Shown: positions 1-9,480 of the stretch, piece by piece
Layout: every line of letters begins with the position of its first letter
Position numbering within the stretch: position 1 is the stretch's first letter
NCBI GenBank assembly: GCA_000444245.1
Contig: ATSW01006829.1
Coordinates: forward strand, 1 to 21,634
Reading direction: 5' to 3'
DNA: 21,634 bases
Source: Botryllus schlosseri
Taxonomy: Eukaryota; Chordata; Ascidiacea; Stolidobranchia; Styelidae
Program-made: the position numbers and the translations under genes
Notes under the pieces: model-generated
Seen by the model: only the letters and a program-made list of their open reading frames with translations
What the model was told of the DNA's origin: nothing
Databases searched by the model: none

Positions 1-1105
1 TTCGGGAACTGCGGGTCCTTGCGACCGTCCCGTGAGTCCCGCGCTCTGCCGGAAGCGTCCGTTCGCCTCGCGACTCCCTGACCTCTCACGAGAACACGGA
101 CCTATGCACGATTATAGCGTGAACGCAAGTTGTCGGGCGAAACGAGAACCCGCAGCGATATTAGATGCCGCTCCTGCCGCGCGTCGGCCGGTCGGTGTTG
201 CGAAAGAGCGTTTACGTATGCCCGAAAGATGGTGAATAGGTGTCGCGGCCAGCCGCACGCCTCTCGCGTCGTGGCCGTCCTGGAGCCGGTACATGCAATT
301 GAGCGCCGACCGTCCGCGGAAGGCGNGCAGTTACCGACAACGCTCCGGATAACCACGCGTAAACGGCAGCTTCGGTGTCTCGTACACCGCTGCGACCGGA
401 TCAGGGTTCGATCCTAGAGAGGGAGCGCAAAATTGTGGGTGGTGGTGCATAAATCGAAAGGCGCCTGTCAGGCGTCGCGTCGCCAAGAGCGTCGCACGGT
501 GAAACCGAACGAGACGAAGGTGTAAAATTATTTGTGAGCTGGGTGCACGTGACGAAAATCAGATATATGCAATTCAAGTGTGGCGAACAAAATCGTTAAG
601 TGCCTTGCGGTGGAGTCGGTGTGACGCAGCCGGTGAGGATTGGCCGTACAGGTGGAGAGAAAGCCGTCAAATGCCACGACAGGGATAACGTACGTGTCAC
701 CGACGGGAATTCGTTACCATGACGGAATTTCCCGAATCTCGAATAACGATGCGAAGGAATTGACGGAGGCAAAGTGCCGGTCGAAGCTTAGGCCGTGGTC
801 GCTTGCGTGCGAACGGCTGGGTGTCACAGGAGCTTAAGAAGGAAAGACGGTGGCGGTCGATACTCGGCCCGAACACTAAAGCCTCAGACGGCTTACAAAA
901 CGGCCGCAGACGGCCGCTACCTGAAACCGGTCCTCACGCCCTGCCGGTAGTGCGAAGTGAACACGGACTCCAAATCATATGCGTAACGACAACTGGTTGA
1001 CCTTTTGAAGGATCGGGATCACGTTCGTCGGCCTTGAGCAAGCCGATGTTCAGAAGCGAGCGTGGCGGGGAACGGGTCCGAACGCCTCTAGTCACATTCC
1101 ATAGA
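1..1105 (+). pseudogene. Scrambled, decayed 18S/28S rRNA-derived region
   Basis: Several conserved cores of eukaryotic cytosolic rRNA appear in sense orientation. CCCGAAAGATGGTGAA at 221-236 is the 28S core downstream of D3. An 18S block lies at 400-426 (ATCAGGGTTCGAT then GAGAGGGAGC). GTGGGTGGTGGTGCAT at 435-450 and CGAACGAGAC at 506-515 are 18S and roughly correctly spaced from each other. AAGGAATTGACGGA at 754-767 is the 18S segment used by a standard primer. GAACGCCTCTA plus GTCA at 1080-1094 matches the 3' end of 28S. Weaker resemblances are AACACGGACC near 93, ACAGGGATAAC at 679-689 and a broken 530-loop-like stretch near 622-640. The order is not that of an rDNA unit, and universally conserved flanks (for example beyond 767) are lost, so this is not a working rRNA gene. 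No protein-coding frame is convincing here. The 18S/28S comparison is from memory. One ambiguous base lies at 326. Confidence 0.62.
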
Positions 1106-1139
1106 ACTACCACTATAGTTTGATGAGTGGCGAGCGAGT

Positions 1140-1312
1140 GTATATATAGCTCAGTGGTGGCGAGATAACGCAGTGCTATAATCCGCGGCTGCAACGCCAA
1201 CGAGTGCGGGTTCGAGTCCGACCGAGGTCGACTTCAGAATTCCTCTGAGTGTTGGAGGTATATCTTGGCTCCTCCTCACCACCCCATCCGCGTAAGCGGT
1301 ATTTTACGAAAA
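1140..1312 (+). mobile_element. tRNA-derived SINE, copy 1
   Basis: An internal RNA polymerase III promoter is visible: A box TAGCTCAGTGG at 1147-1157 and B box GGTTCGAGTCC at 1209-1219, both near-perfect tRNA consensus. The 51-base gap between them suggests a tRNA with a long variable arm or an insertion. The tRNA-like head is followed by a body whose segment 1252-1277 matches 20 of 26 positions in the second SINE (6622-6647), with five of six differences being transitions. A real tRNA gene is unlikely because no acceptor stem closes around the head. The 3' boundary is uncertain; the shared part ends near 1280 and an A-rich patch lies near 1310. No target-site duplication could be fixed. Confidence 0.7.
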
Positions 1313-1543
1313 GCCTAGAAGTGAGCCGTTACGAAAAAAAATGAAGAATATCGGCCTGGTGTAAATGACCATAGTAGTCGACGAACACCATGATACCACA
1401 AAACAAACAAACTGTATTTATTATAATCTGTTCCACATAACCCACCGATATTCACGAACTTCAGACAAGATTTTCCTTCAGCTTGTCCCTGTCTGTGCGA
1501 CACCACTTGTGCAAAATGCAATCACGTTTATTGGTGTCAAGTA
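1313..1543. other. Intergenic, no feature seen
   Basis: AT-rich sequence between the first SINE and the transposon nest. I see no coding frame, RNA gene or clear repeat. Confidence 0.5.
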
Positions 1544-1855
1544 GGGTTACCATATTTCTGCGGAGCAAATTCCGGACACACTTTAGCGACCACTAGCGGA
1601 TTTTAAAATGAGGTATGGCACATTGCCTGTCAGTATGACGTCACACTAGCAAAGATTTGCCTATCGACCATGGGTGGTCACTGGTCACGATCCGCATCAG
1701 GAGCCGCTATAACGTTAGGTCGGTGCATTTAAGTGATTGTGTCTTGTAACCAGCATCGAACCAACCCCTCATGTCCAAATATACACTGATCTTGAGCCCA
1801 CCATAGGGTAATCGATGCAACTTCTAGGGCCTTACTCTCAATGTTCCCTCTAAGC

Positions 1856-1869
1856 TGCGCACGTGCGCA
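1856..1869. repeat. 14-bp perfect palindrome in dispersed-repeat context
   Basis: TGCGCACGTGCGCA is its own reverse complement. It follows TGTTCCCTCTAAGC (1842-1855); the combined phrase resembles a motif I remember from dispersed repeats of several animals, but I cannot name the family. Confidence 0.45.
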
Positions 1870-1891
1870 AATGCTCAATGCCCACTTCGTG

Positions 1892-2013
1892 GTCGGTTGA
1901 CTAAAAAAGGGGTCAACTCTCCGGCTCAACTCCCGAAATACAGTTTTTCTTTCACATTATCCGTCGGTTGACTAAGAAAAAAGGTCAATTTTCAGGTTCA
2001 GCTCCCGAAATAC
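1892..2013 (+). repeat. Two imperfect ~50-bp direct repeats, 71 bp apart
   Basis: GTCGGTTGACTAAAAAAGG at 1892 recurs as GTCGGTTGACTAAGAAAA at 1963. Both copies continue through GGTCAA and end in GCTCCCGAAATAC or CTCAACTCCCGAAATAC (ending near 1941 and 2013). Unit start-to-start spacing is 71 bases. The function is unknown; it is probably part of the body of transposon A. Confidence 0.75.
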
Positions 2014-2159
2014 CGACCGGAGCGTTACTTCAGTGCTGCTTTGCTCTATCTCAGTCGAATTTTGCCCTGTATTTAACCAAAGTCCTCAAAAAAATATATA
2101 TCGGCTTTCAATTAAATAAAAGGGCAAATAAAACAGGAAACAAATGAACATCAAGATAA

Positions 2160-2486
2160 TCAGTTTTGGGCCCTTATTAAGCGCCTCCAGCGTGGGCAGT
2201 CGTGGGCGTCTTCGAGCGATAGCCCGCGTTGCGCTAGCTCGGTCTCTATTGTTGAGCGCCATGTGGTTCTATTCCAGCCACCTCTGCGCCATGGCTCCGT
2301 CGGAATGTGGTTGATGATGGCGGCGGCTGGTTGATCGTCTTGATGCCGCACTAGATGACCGATTAAGCGTAAGCGTCGTTCAGCAGCCAGCAAACGGCAT
2401 GGGACTGTTTTTGTGAGTTTGCGCAGAGCATTGGTGGATATGTGCTCCGGGTGGTGGATGCCGAGTGCGTAGCCGAGGAGTGCATG
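2160..2486 (-). pseudogene. LINE (non-LTR) reverse transcriptase C-terminal fragment
   Basis: The minus-strand frame encodes about 105 residues ending at a stop at 2160. They show the typical tail that follows the polymerase domain in many animal LINE ORF2 proteins: LGIHHPEHIS, then RRLRLIGHLVR, then the basic patch RRGGWNRTTWRSTIE, then a helix ELAQRGLSLEDA and RWRRLI. This region lies after the thumb and has no catalytic residues. The polymerase and endonuclease parts are missing, so the copy is 5'-truncated and dead. It sits within a few bases of the subterminal repeats of transposon A, separated only by an 11-bp tandem repeat (2475-2510). It could be a LINE inserted into A, or captured sequence. 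The clade is not assigned. Confidence 0.8.
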
Positions 2487-2510
2487 AGGAGTGCATAGCG
2501 GAGGAGTGCA
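2475..2510. repeat. 11-bp tandem repeat at the LINE/transposon junction
   Basis: GAGGAGTGCAT occurs at 2475-2485 and 2486-2496. After a 4-base spacer, GAGGAGTGCA recurs at 2501-2510. The repeat lies exactly between LINE-like coding sequence and the GAGGAC-rich end of element A. Confidence 0.8.
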
Positions 2511-2606
2511 AGAGGACATGTGCATGGGCGTCCTCCGAGGACACTTTCAAAAAATTCTAAAAAGAGGACAAATCCTCTTGAAAGAAGACGTATGGTAACC
2601 CTGCAT

Positions 2607-3344
2607 TATATGGCCCGAGTCGTCGCTACGTATCGTGCACAATAATATATCACTTCACTGATATGTAGGGTTGGAATTAGACAGATATGACATCACGTGA
2701 CGTCATAAGGTGCACGTTAGCGCTCACACAGAACCTTTCAAAAAGGTTGGCGTTACCACGAACCTAAACCTTTGAGAGGTTCACACCGTCCCTAGGAATT
2801 ATACATCGTAAAGTCATGTCATGTCACACCGATAAGACTATTTATGAGTCTAAACTAAATGCAGATCTGGTTGCACATCCGGTCATTTTCAACTATTCAT
2901 GGTCGCGACTCCATTTCTAATTTGAAAATGTTTTGATAAGCTGATCACTGAAAAACGGTCAGCACATTTACCAGACTTAATCACGGCCTATTTTGGAAGC
3001 TGGTTACGTTCAACATCTTCGCGAACCCCAGAATAAAGACAAACGATCCCCAGGTTTAGAGCCAATCAATATCTTTGACTAAAGCATCTAAATGGCCTTA
3101 CCCGACCCTAGTAATACAGCGTTCTCCTATAATTGCGATTACAATTAGACTTATTTCAGTAAATGAGGGTTATTTTTTAATAATTTTTGATTGCATGTTT
3201 TGCGAGGGTCGTGGTTCACATATTAACATCCATGATTGTGACACTAAATCGCGCACAGCGCGAAGAAAAAATTCAGGTGGTCTAAATCTGCTTAAAAATA
3301 TTATCGTTTCTGTTGATTTACGAAAACATTTTAATCTTTTTTCA
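2607..3344. other. No gene seen between transposon ends
   Basis: AT-rich. It contains minor direct repeats such as GTCATGTCATGTCAC near 2814. A 109-codon frame at 3075-3404 on the plus strand has no recognisable motif and composition typical of chance frames in AT-rich DNA. Confidence 0.45.
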
Positions 3345-3434
3345 AACCTTCAAAATTCCGAACATTTAGACATATTTTGGAAATTCCTTCCGGACGCGGT
3401 TTGAACAGTGAAATTCCGGACGTATGGCAACTCC
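3345..3434 (-). mobile_element. Solo end of a related transposon (D)
   Basis: On the minus strand the sequence from 3434 begins GGAGTTGCCATACGTCCGG and contains further CCGGA-type subterminal motifs (GCGTCCGGAAGG). The outer phrase GTTGCCATACGTC matches the family ends at 1544 and 2606, but the subterminal motif is CCGGA rather than GTCCTC, so it is a different subfamily. It abuts element B directly. No partner end is certain; 1544 is one candidate because it also has TTCCGGACAC. Confidence 0.45.
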
Positions 3435-3711
3435 AACATATGTCCTCCTTCAGGAGGATTTGTCCTCCGTTTTCAGGAAATCGAAAATGTCCTCTGAGTA
3501 CGCCTAAACGCCCTCCTTTTTGGAAATCCGTCCTCCTTTATAGCTTTGACAGTCAAGATAATGGACAATTGGACATAAATGACGCGAAATCTGCAATGCG
3601 CTCGTTCGAGTGGGTCATTCGGGAGTATAGGACTGGAATAATGACATTATTATTATTTTATGATGTGTAAAAAGTGTCCTCCTATCGAGATTCCGAAATA
3701 TGGTAATCCTA
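3429..3711 (+). mobile_element. Short nonautonomous transposon B (~280 bp)
   Basis: The left end reads CATATGTCCTCC, AGGAGGATTTGTCCTCC, AAAATGTCCTC, ACGCCTAAACG, parallel to the left ends of elements A and C. The right end, on the minus strand, starts TAGGATTACCATATTTCGG (from 3711) and contains GGAGGACAC, matching the right end of C and the 1544 end of A. The internal sequence is short and without a credible coding frame, so it is a MITE-like deletion derivative. The left boundary is blurred where it meets element D. Confidence 0.6.
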
Positions 3712-3721
3712 GTAGGGGTGG

Positions 3722-4171
3722 TGGGGAGTACCATGTGTCCTATTTTAAGAGGATTTGTCCTCTTTTTTCATTAAATTTAAAGTGTCCTCGGAGGACGGCT
3801 AAATGTCCAATTTGGGCAATTTGGAAATTTATCCTCTTTTTTTTAGACAAAGTGTTAAAATGCGAACAAAAAATGGACTCCGACGCAGCAAACGCCGGAG
3901 TTGGCAAGACAAGCAACGGAAAATACGGCGCGACGGGTACTTCGGGAAAAGATATGGGAAATATGACCATTTTTTTAGTCAAGACCGCTGAAGTGAGGTA
4001 AAAGCGGGTAAATCGGCAGTCGAATAGTGATTAACTTTTTTGTTAGTCAACACAGTACTATTGGTCGAAAAATTTTCAAAATCGCCAGTTATTTCTTTTC
4101 CGGTACTGGAGCTTTAAGAATTTCAAAAAATGTCCTCTTTTTCGGATCTCAAAATAAAGTGACCCTACCTG
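3722..4171 (+). mobile_element. Nonautonomous transposon C (~450 bp)
   Basis: The left end near 3722 runs GGGGAGTACCATGTGTCC, AAGAGGATTTGTCCTC, AAAGTGTCCTCGGAGGACG, nearly the same as the left end of A. The right end on the minus strand begins TAGGGTCACTTTATTTTG, followed by AAAAAGAGGACA, parallel to B. An ATG at 3873 opens a 42-codon frame to 4001 (MDSDAANAGVGKTSNG...), which could be the stub of a transposase N-terminus; this is a guess. Elements A, B and C show that the family has inserted repeatedly within about 2.6 kb. Confidence 0.6.
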
Positions 4172-6554
4172 ATTGGTCATTCACATTCAACTTTGACACT
4201 TGGATGTGCGAAAACCCTTTGTTCATTCGCAACCTATTAGGTAGGATGTATGTGATCTGGAATCTGAATTCCAGCGCGACATGGATCGCGCAAATTTCCC
4301 GGAAACAGAAAGAGACGTGACGGATGCCGAACAGGACACATAATATATAATTTATGAAATTCGAATGTGTCAATCAGGAGTCATTCGGGTTTAATACTAC
4401 ACCGTGCATTTCTGGCACTTATACCGTTCCGGTATCCTGCTGTTATAGCATAAGAAGATATATATAGTGAAGATAATCGGTCTTAAGCATGGATTACGCA
4501 ATATCGTTATGCAAACAACTCCAACATAAACTCCTTTAACGACCGGCACGATTTTATATTATGTCGTGGAATTATGGGATATAAACAATAAACATTATTA
4601 TGCATCGAAAGTGTATAGGTGATAGTCTGCTAACCTCATGGATGAAATAGTATATGGTCCCAGGCTTTTACACAATAGCATTGGCGACATATGGATGAAA
4701 TAGTCAAAGTTCTCAGGCATATTATCCATACTACGATAGGATTGAAGAACCATTTGTATAGATACACAAGAAGAAGGATGGATTACTGTCCATTTGTCAG
4801 AAGATCCATCGTCTTGGAACACGCCCAGCAAATAGATGTTTTGATTTCACAAGCGCTCTATCTGCACTTTATTATTCGATATGAGTAACATTTGCGCGTA
4901 CTCTCCGAAGGGTTACTGGATAAGTGGATATGATCCAATAATCCTCACATAGTGATTTTTGACGAAAATATATAGCTAAGTATTTGAAGATGTCAGGGTC
5001 AAATGCGGTTCACTTGAGTTCCTCGAAAATGTTTTATTGAATCACAACTTATTCATAGTATTCGCCCGTGACGATTGATACATCCGAGCAAATATGCACT
5101 GCGTCAAAGACGATTTCTTCCTCACCTGGACTTTTCTGGACGATCATCCGTGGAAACTGAATGTTTATGTTTAGATTTGTGGGGTAAACAAAATTTATCC
5201 GCCCACAAAATAGCTGTCACTCTAAGCTGTGTGTCTAACTGTGAATAATGTTTACTCGATAACAAACGTTTAGCATCGTTTTCGGGATATGTTCAATTGT
5301 GAAGATAGATCGGGGGACTACATTTCTGCAAATGAAATGACTAATTCGGCGCCTTTATATATACACCAATAAAGATTAGTCCTGAATATAAGCGAAAAGA
5401 ATTGATGCGGAATCGATTTTCTCAAGTGAACGCTTGGAGTGTGGCTAAAACTATGTTGCTGTCATTCACTGGTCAACACATATTTTTAGGCAGACAAAGT
5501 AAGAGNGGTTTTGGGGGTTCTGAAGGGCACTGATTCCGAATANGACCTTAGTTTTTTCAAATTNGCTCTTGTTGTGGAGATAACTCATGGGGCTATTTTG
5601 ACCAAAATCTCCCATTTTCGCGGTAATGACTAGATATNANATCGGCTNAGTNGTACTATAAAGTTTAGAAATTCAATCTACTTGTTATTTTTACACACAG
5701 ACGACTCTTTTAAATCAAAATACAGCAACAGCACTATATTCAGGGGTAATAGATTTATAATATAATTACAGACTTTCACGGATATCATATACATAAATAA
5801 ACTGCAGTCATGTATATAAGTATTTACATAGATACTCAAATAACGTGATATTAATTCAATCAGTTTTACGTCAACCACCTATTGTAAGTTTGAAATAATC
5901 AGTTTGAATATAATATTATTAATTTATTTTAAAGCACAATTGTTTTTTGTACGATTTTCGCCTGTAAGCTATTTAATGCAGTTTCTCGAAAGGTTCCGGC
6001 AATGGTCTGCCATAATATGTTCAATGTTCATCTCATCTGCCCTGATATCTTTATTTTATTGTTCTGAATTGTTGGTAGAACCTCTCGCCTTGCTAATCAA
6101 CAGGATGATCAGGAAATATATCAAGATGACTGAGCCGGAAGTGAACTTTTTTTTATGCTCATGTTTGTGCTCAAGTTTTCGATATGAACATACAAATTTT
6201 GGGACTAACTGTTTAGTTGGATGCTTCGTGATAATCTAAAAGTTTTATTTACTGCATCTTAGTAGAAATTACATGCAGTGAACTCCTTCCCAATGTCAAA
6301 TTGGAATCTTTCATCGGTATTCGAATATATCAGATACCATATTTAAGCTTCTCGTTTGATAAGGTTACTAGCTATACCCACTTTTTTGACTCAGCGGAAA
6401 ATTATCCATATACCAGTCAAAAGAAATGAGACGCATATGAGTATTGTAGTTGAGCTTTTCAAGGACAAATTTCATAGTTTTATACCCCTATTTAATCTTT
6501 GTAGAATGACCAATTAATACAGGAGAATATGTATATTTCCGTTGTGCAAAAGTA
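4172..6554. other. Gene-free AT-rich stretch with ambiguous bases
   Basis: No convincing exon, RNA gene or transposon was found. ATGGATGAAATAGT occurs at 4638-4651 and again at 4691-4704 (53 bp apart) with similar continuations, a minor duplication. Seven single ambiguous bases lie between 5506 and 5652, suggesting poor read agreement there. The longest frame (5904-6239, 111 codons) is of a length expected by chance. Confidence 0.5.
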
Positions 6555-6830
6555 GAGGGGGGAGATAGTGTAGTGGTTACGATAAGCGCCAAGCACGCAG
6601 ACGGATCTGGTTCGATTCCCGTCGGAGGCTTATCCCGGCTCCTCTTCCTGCCGTTGCCGTTCTTATGGTGACAAAATAGCCCAGACAAAGACCCGACGAA
6701 AGAAAGCGCTCTCAATGAATGGAAAGAACTAGTAAAAAGGGCCGCGGCTTCAAAGAAATCAGCATCGAAAAAGAACTGCGACATCGGGCAATCTAGGCCG
6801 AGGTGTATGTTAGAGTAAAGGATCGCTACT
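6555..6830 (+). mobile_element. tRNA-derived SINE, copy 2
   Basis: A box TAGTGTAGTGG at 6566-6576 and B box GGTTCGATTCC at 6609-6619 are 32 bases apart, as in an ordinary short-arm tRNA. The preceding GGGGGGAGA may be the acceptor-stem remnant. The segment after the B box, 6622-6647 (GGAGG, TATC, GGCTCCTC), matches copy 1 at 20 of 26 positions. The body continues with a purine-rich stretch to about 6790, including a short open frame (ALNEWKELVKRAAASKK...), and possibly on to near 6830. This body might derive from a LINE 3' end, as many SINE tails do, but I could not identify a partner. Boundaries beyond 6650 are uncertain. Confidence 0.7.
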
Positions 6831-8827
6831 GATGCGTGTCGTTCGACATCCTCCTATCTGTTCATGACATCGCATTGTGTCTTATCGCATTGTACATCGT
6901 GTGTGACTTGTTCGGATCAAAAATATTACCCAACCATGTTATGTTATGAATCACATATCTTCAATTGTTATTGTTATGTTCGTGTATTTACGTTGGTAGC
7001 GTTTCACTCTATTTTGTAGAGTAATTAGCGCCAATCATTATTTCCTCGTGTGCCTTGCGTTGTATTTATACCCTATGTTCTGTCATTTACTGGTCTTTCG
7101 TTTAACTGCCCTCTGGATCGTGTCGCCTGTCTTAAAGTTATTCTGCTGATAATATAGTGATTTCGTATTGCAACCTCGTCGTATGAGTTATTGTTCAAAC
7201 AAGATCAAGAACATAACAGTTATGCCAAGCAGTTGGCTAACTGGGCATCGCGAGACTTTGGCAGGGGCCCAGAGAAGACATTTGAAGTGGCTGCATTTTT
7301 CGCAGTTCTCCCTTGCGTATTGTATCGGGAGCGCAATAGCGTCAGATTCACTCAACATTGATCAAGTCCTTTTGCGCCTTAAGGTGTAGGCCTAGAGATT
7401 TCCTTTTATTGAGTAATAGAACCCCACTAATGCAACAATTGCCAATAAAATACACATGTATGTCGTAAATAAACACCTCTCTGGTATGCATTTTCCATGT
7501 ACGTTTATCTCTGCACTATTTTTACAAAATTCGGACAATCAATTGAACTCCAGCCCTTCGTTTTCTTTCTTCGTCTATTTTTTGAAAGCAGACGTATATA
7601 GGCAAATAGGCATACACCACTATTCTAATTTACTCAATTCATTTAACGTCAAGGCGCAATCTGAATTTCAACCTGAGAGCTGCGTGGGCTTGTTACTATA
7701 CTAATTGTTACTTGTATTTGTACAGCAATAAATCGGAAATAATGCAATATATAGACATCACATGATGTGTATTGCAATATCGAAGATTGAGCCGCGGTTT
7801 TATGAGTGCGCAAAATAAGCACATTGTTCACATCAAATTTCGAGCAAACATTATTTTGTTATTTCATTTTTGATGTTGTATTCATCATGATAATGGCATG
7901 CAACAAATTGACAAGCGGCGCAGAGAATATTATAGTCTTTCTGCCCGCCCAAGGAAACAAATTCTCATTGCACACCTAAAAATGGGCGTTTTCTTTCTCA
8001 TAAGGTTTGCGTGAATGCCGAATTTATGCGAAAGGTGACGGTTTGTTGGGATTATCCCTGAGTTATGACACATAAAACTGTGTTAACAGATGCATGTCAT
8101 CGCAACTCGAGAGCGCCATTCGCCGAATATTTTAGTCATTGCGTGCTGCTCGTTGCATGCGAATGAAGGAGTTACGATTCGGCTGGCGTAACATGATATT
8201 CTAACATTTTTGGAACTCTTGAATTCATCGGAATCGATATCATATTTACCAAAAATCGCAGTCATTATTCTAATCAAGTTCAGTCTTCAGTCTTATACAT
8301 AATATGGCCCAATATGGCCTTGTACAATTGTGCATAATATACCCTACGGAGAACAGCCGTATGGGAAAATTGGTCAAGTTAAAATGGGAACATACTGCAT
8401 GCAGAACCAATATCTTGGGGGTAAAACTCGGAAAACCGCAACATTTCATTTGTTCGTGAGATCACCACGGGACATAGCGTATGATCAACAGCGCGATAAC
8501 TGACCATTGACCAAAGCCATGCCAAGCAGCGCTTACCAACCTGTGTCGCTACTAAACATGGGATGATGGTCCTCGATTACTAGATTACACGTGAGCATAA
8601 TTTCATGTGACATCGTTTTCGATTGCACTTCCATTATTTACTATCGTGGCCGGAAATAACAAGCGTATAGTCCTGCGTTTATCACAGAGTAAGATGAAAA
8701 CTATCTTCCTGTGGGTATTGTCGTAACTCATCTTCCGAATTATTATTAAGTAACTGCAACTGCAAATATAGCTGGTGGAGGAATTACTATCGGGATGATT
8801 CGAACGCCACAAAGGTTCGGGTTCGCG
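6831..8827. other. Gene-free stretch
   Basis: No credible coding or RNA gene. Short frames at 7168-7389 and 7456-7704 have no family motif. Near 8305-8340 the phrase AATATGGCC appears twice within 15 bases between two ATAATAT words, a local low-order repeat. Confidence 0.5.
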
Positions 8828-8850
8828 CACACACACACACACACACACAC
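8828..8850. repeat. (CA)n microsatellite
   Basis: Eleven and a half CA units in an uninterrupted run, preceded by CGCG. A typical animal dinucleotide microsatellite. Confidence 0.97.
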
Positions 8851-8898
8851 TAATATACGAACATATATTATTATCAAGTGTCGAAACTAAACTACTTA

Positions 8899-8964
8899 AC
8901 GAATATTTTAAGAGAAATTTTCGAGGGCCGGACGAATATTTTAAGAGAAATTTTCGAGGGCCGG
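8899..8964. repeat. Perfect 33-bp tandem duplication
   Basis: The unit ACGAATATTTTAAGAGAAAT...GAGGGCCGG at 8899-8931 is repeated without a single difference at 8932-8964. Perfect identity points to a recent duplication or an assembly overlap. Confidence 0.95.
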
Positions 8965-9460
8965 TATAAAGTTAGGCGATACAAGATATCTTGTAGTTCT
9001 CTGTTAAGTCTCCTTTCTTACTAACCCCCATGTTGCAATGGGTGATACGAAGTTCAAATTTGTGGAACTTTGGCTAAAAATGTCAAGATTTCTCAAAAAA
9101 ACGTTCACAGGATACAACATACCAGGGTTCATTTGCGAACGCGAAACTATGACTGATCATTGGTTGTGATGTCGAATACGAACTTTCGCACTTTCCCTAG
9201 ATCTATTATGGCGATGCTATTGTGATGTGCCCCGAATAGGCTCTGAGCAAGACAACGATATTAGTTAGTCTACCGAGTACCGTCGCGCGATCTTTGAAGG
9301 GAGCTCCAATAGCGTACGTGGTATTGAGTTTCGCATAGATTCCTGCTTGAACCTGCCCTGTAATCAGCTTTCGGTCGTGGGTAAAGTTTCTAGCTGAACA
9401 GACGTATAACTACCGCAACCGCCTGCACAAGGGGTTGGCCTAATAGGCTGCACGAAATAA
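8965..9460. other. No gene seen; region beyond the gene's 3' end
   Basis: Mixed-composition sequence between the 33-bp duplication and the proposed poly(A) region of the CWH43-like gene. I see no coding, RNA or repeat feature. Confidence 0.45.
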
Positions 9461-9474
9461 ACAAGAAAATAGCC

Positions 9475-9480
9475 TTTATT
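9475..9480 (-). terminator. Candidate poly(A) signal AATAAA
   Basis: AATAAA on the minus strand, about 575 bases after the stop of the CWH43-like gene. It is followed within 10-25 bases by a U/GU-rich run (TTTTCTTGTTTATTTCG), as expected for cleavage and polyadenylation. I found no nearer AATAAA or ATTAAA on that strand. This would give a 3' UTR of roughly 580-600 bases. Confidence 0.5.

Larger units (their letters stand above)
1544..2606 (-). mobile_element. DNA transposon remnant A, carrying a LINE tail
   Basis: The two ends form an inverted pair: TAGGGTTACCATATTTC starts near 1544 and, on the minus strand, CAGGGTTACCATACGTC starts near 2606. Reading inward from 2606 on the minus strand, the next 80 bases or so align with the left ends of elements B and C: GAGGATTTGTCCTC, then AAAGTGTCCTC, then GGAGGACG. 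This shows that A, B and C belong to one family with GTCCTC-rich subterminal repeats. The interior holds a LINE fragment (2160-2486) and a pair of 71-bp-spaced repeats (1892-2013). No transposase frame survives. The flanks do not show an obvious target-site duplication. The superfamily is not assigned; hAT-like is a guess from end style. The pairing of these two ends is inference. Confidence 0.55.

Noticed and set aside
300-420. Third tRNA-like promoter from GGTTCGATCC at 404-413
   Set aside because: The word belongs to the conserved 18S block ATCAGGGTTCGAT...GAGAGGGAGC, and no A box precedes it.
1147-1219. Genuine tRNA gene
   Set aside because: The boxes are good, but no closing acceptor stem or normal arm spacing is visible, and the downstream body matches another SINE.
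5500-5660. Cluster of ambiguous bases as a biological signal
   Set aside because: Scattered single N calls point to sequencing or assembly quality, not to a feature.
7161-7361. 66-codon open frame without ATG that reads like protein (YAKQLANWASRDFG...)
   Set aside because: I could not tie it to any family, and its length is not significant.
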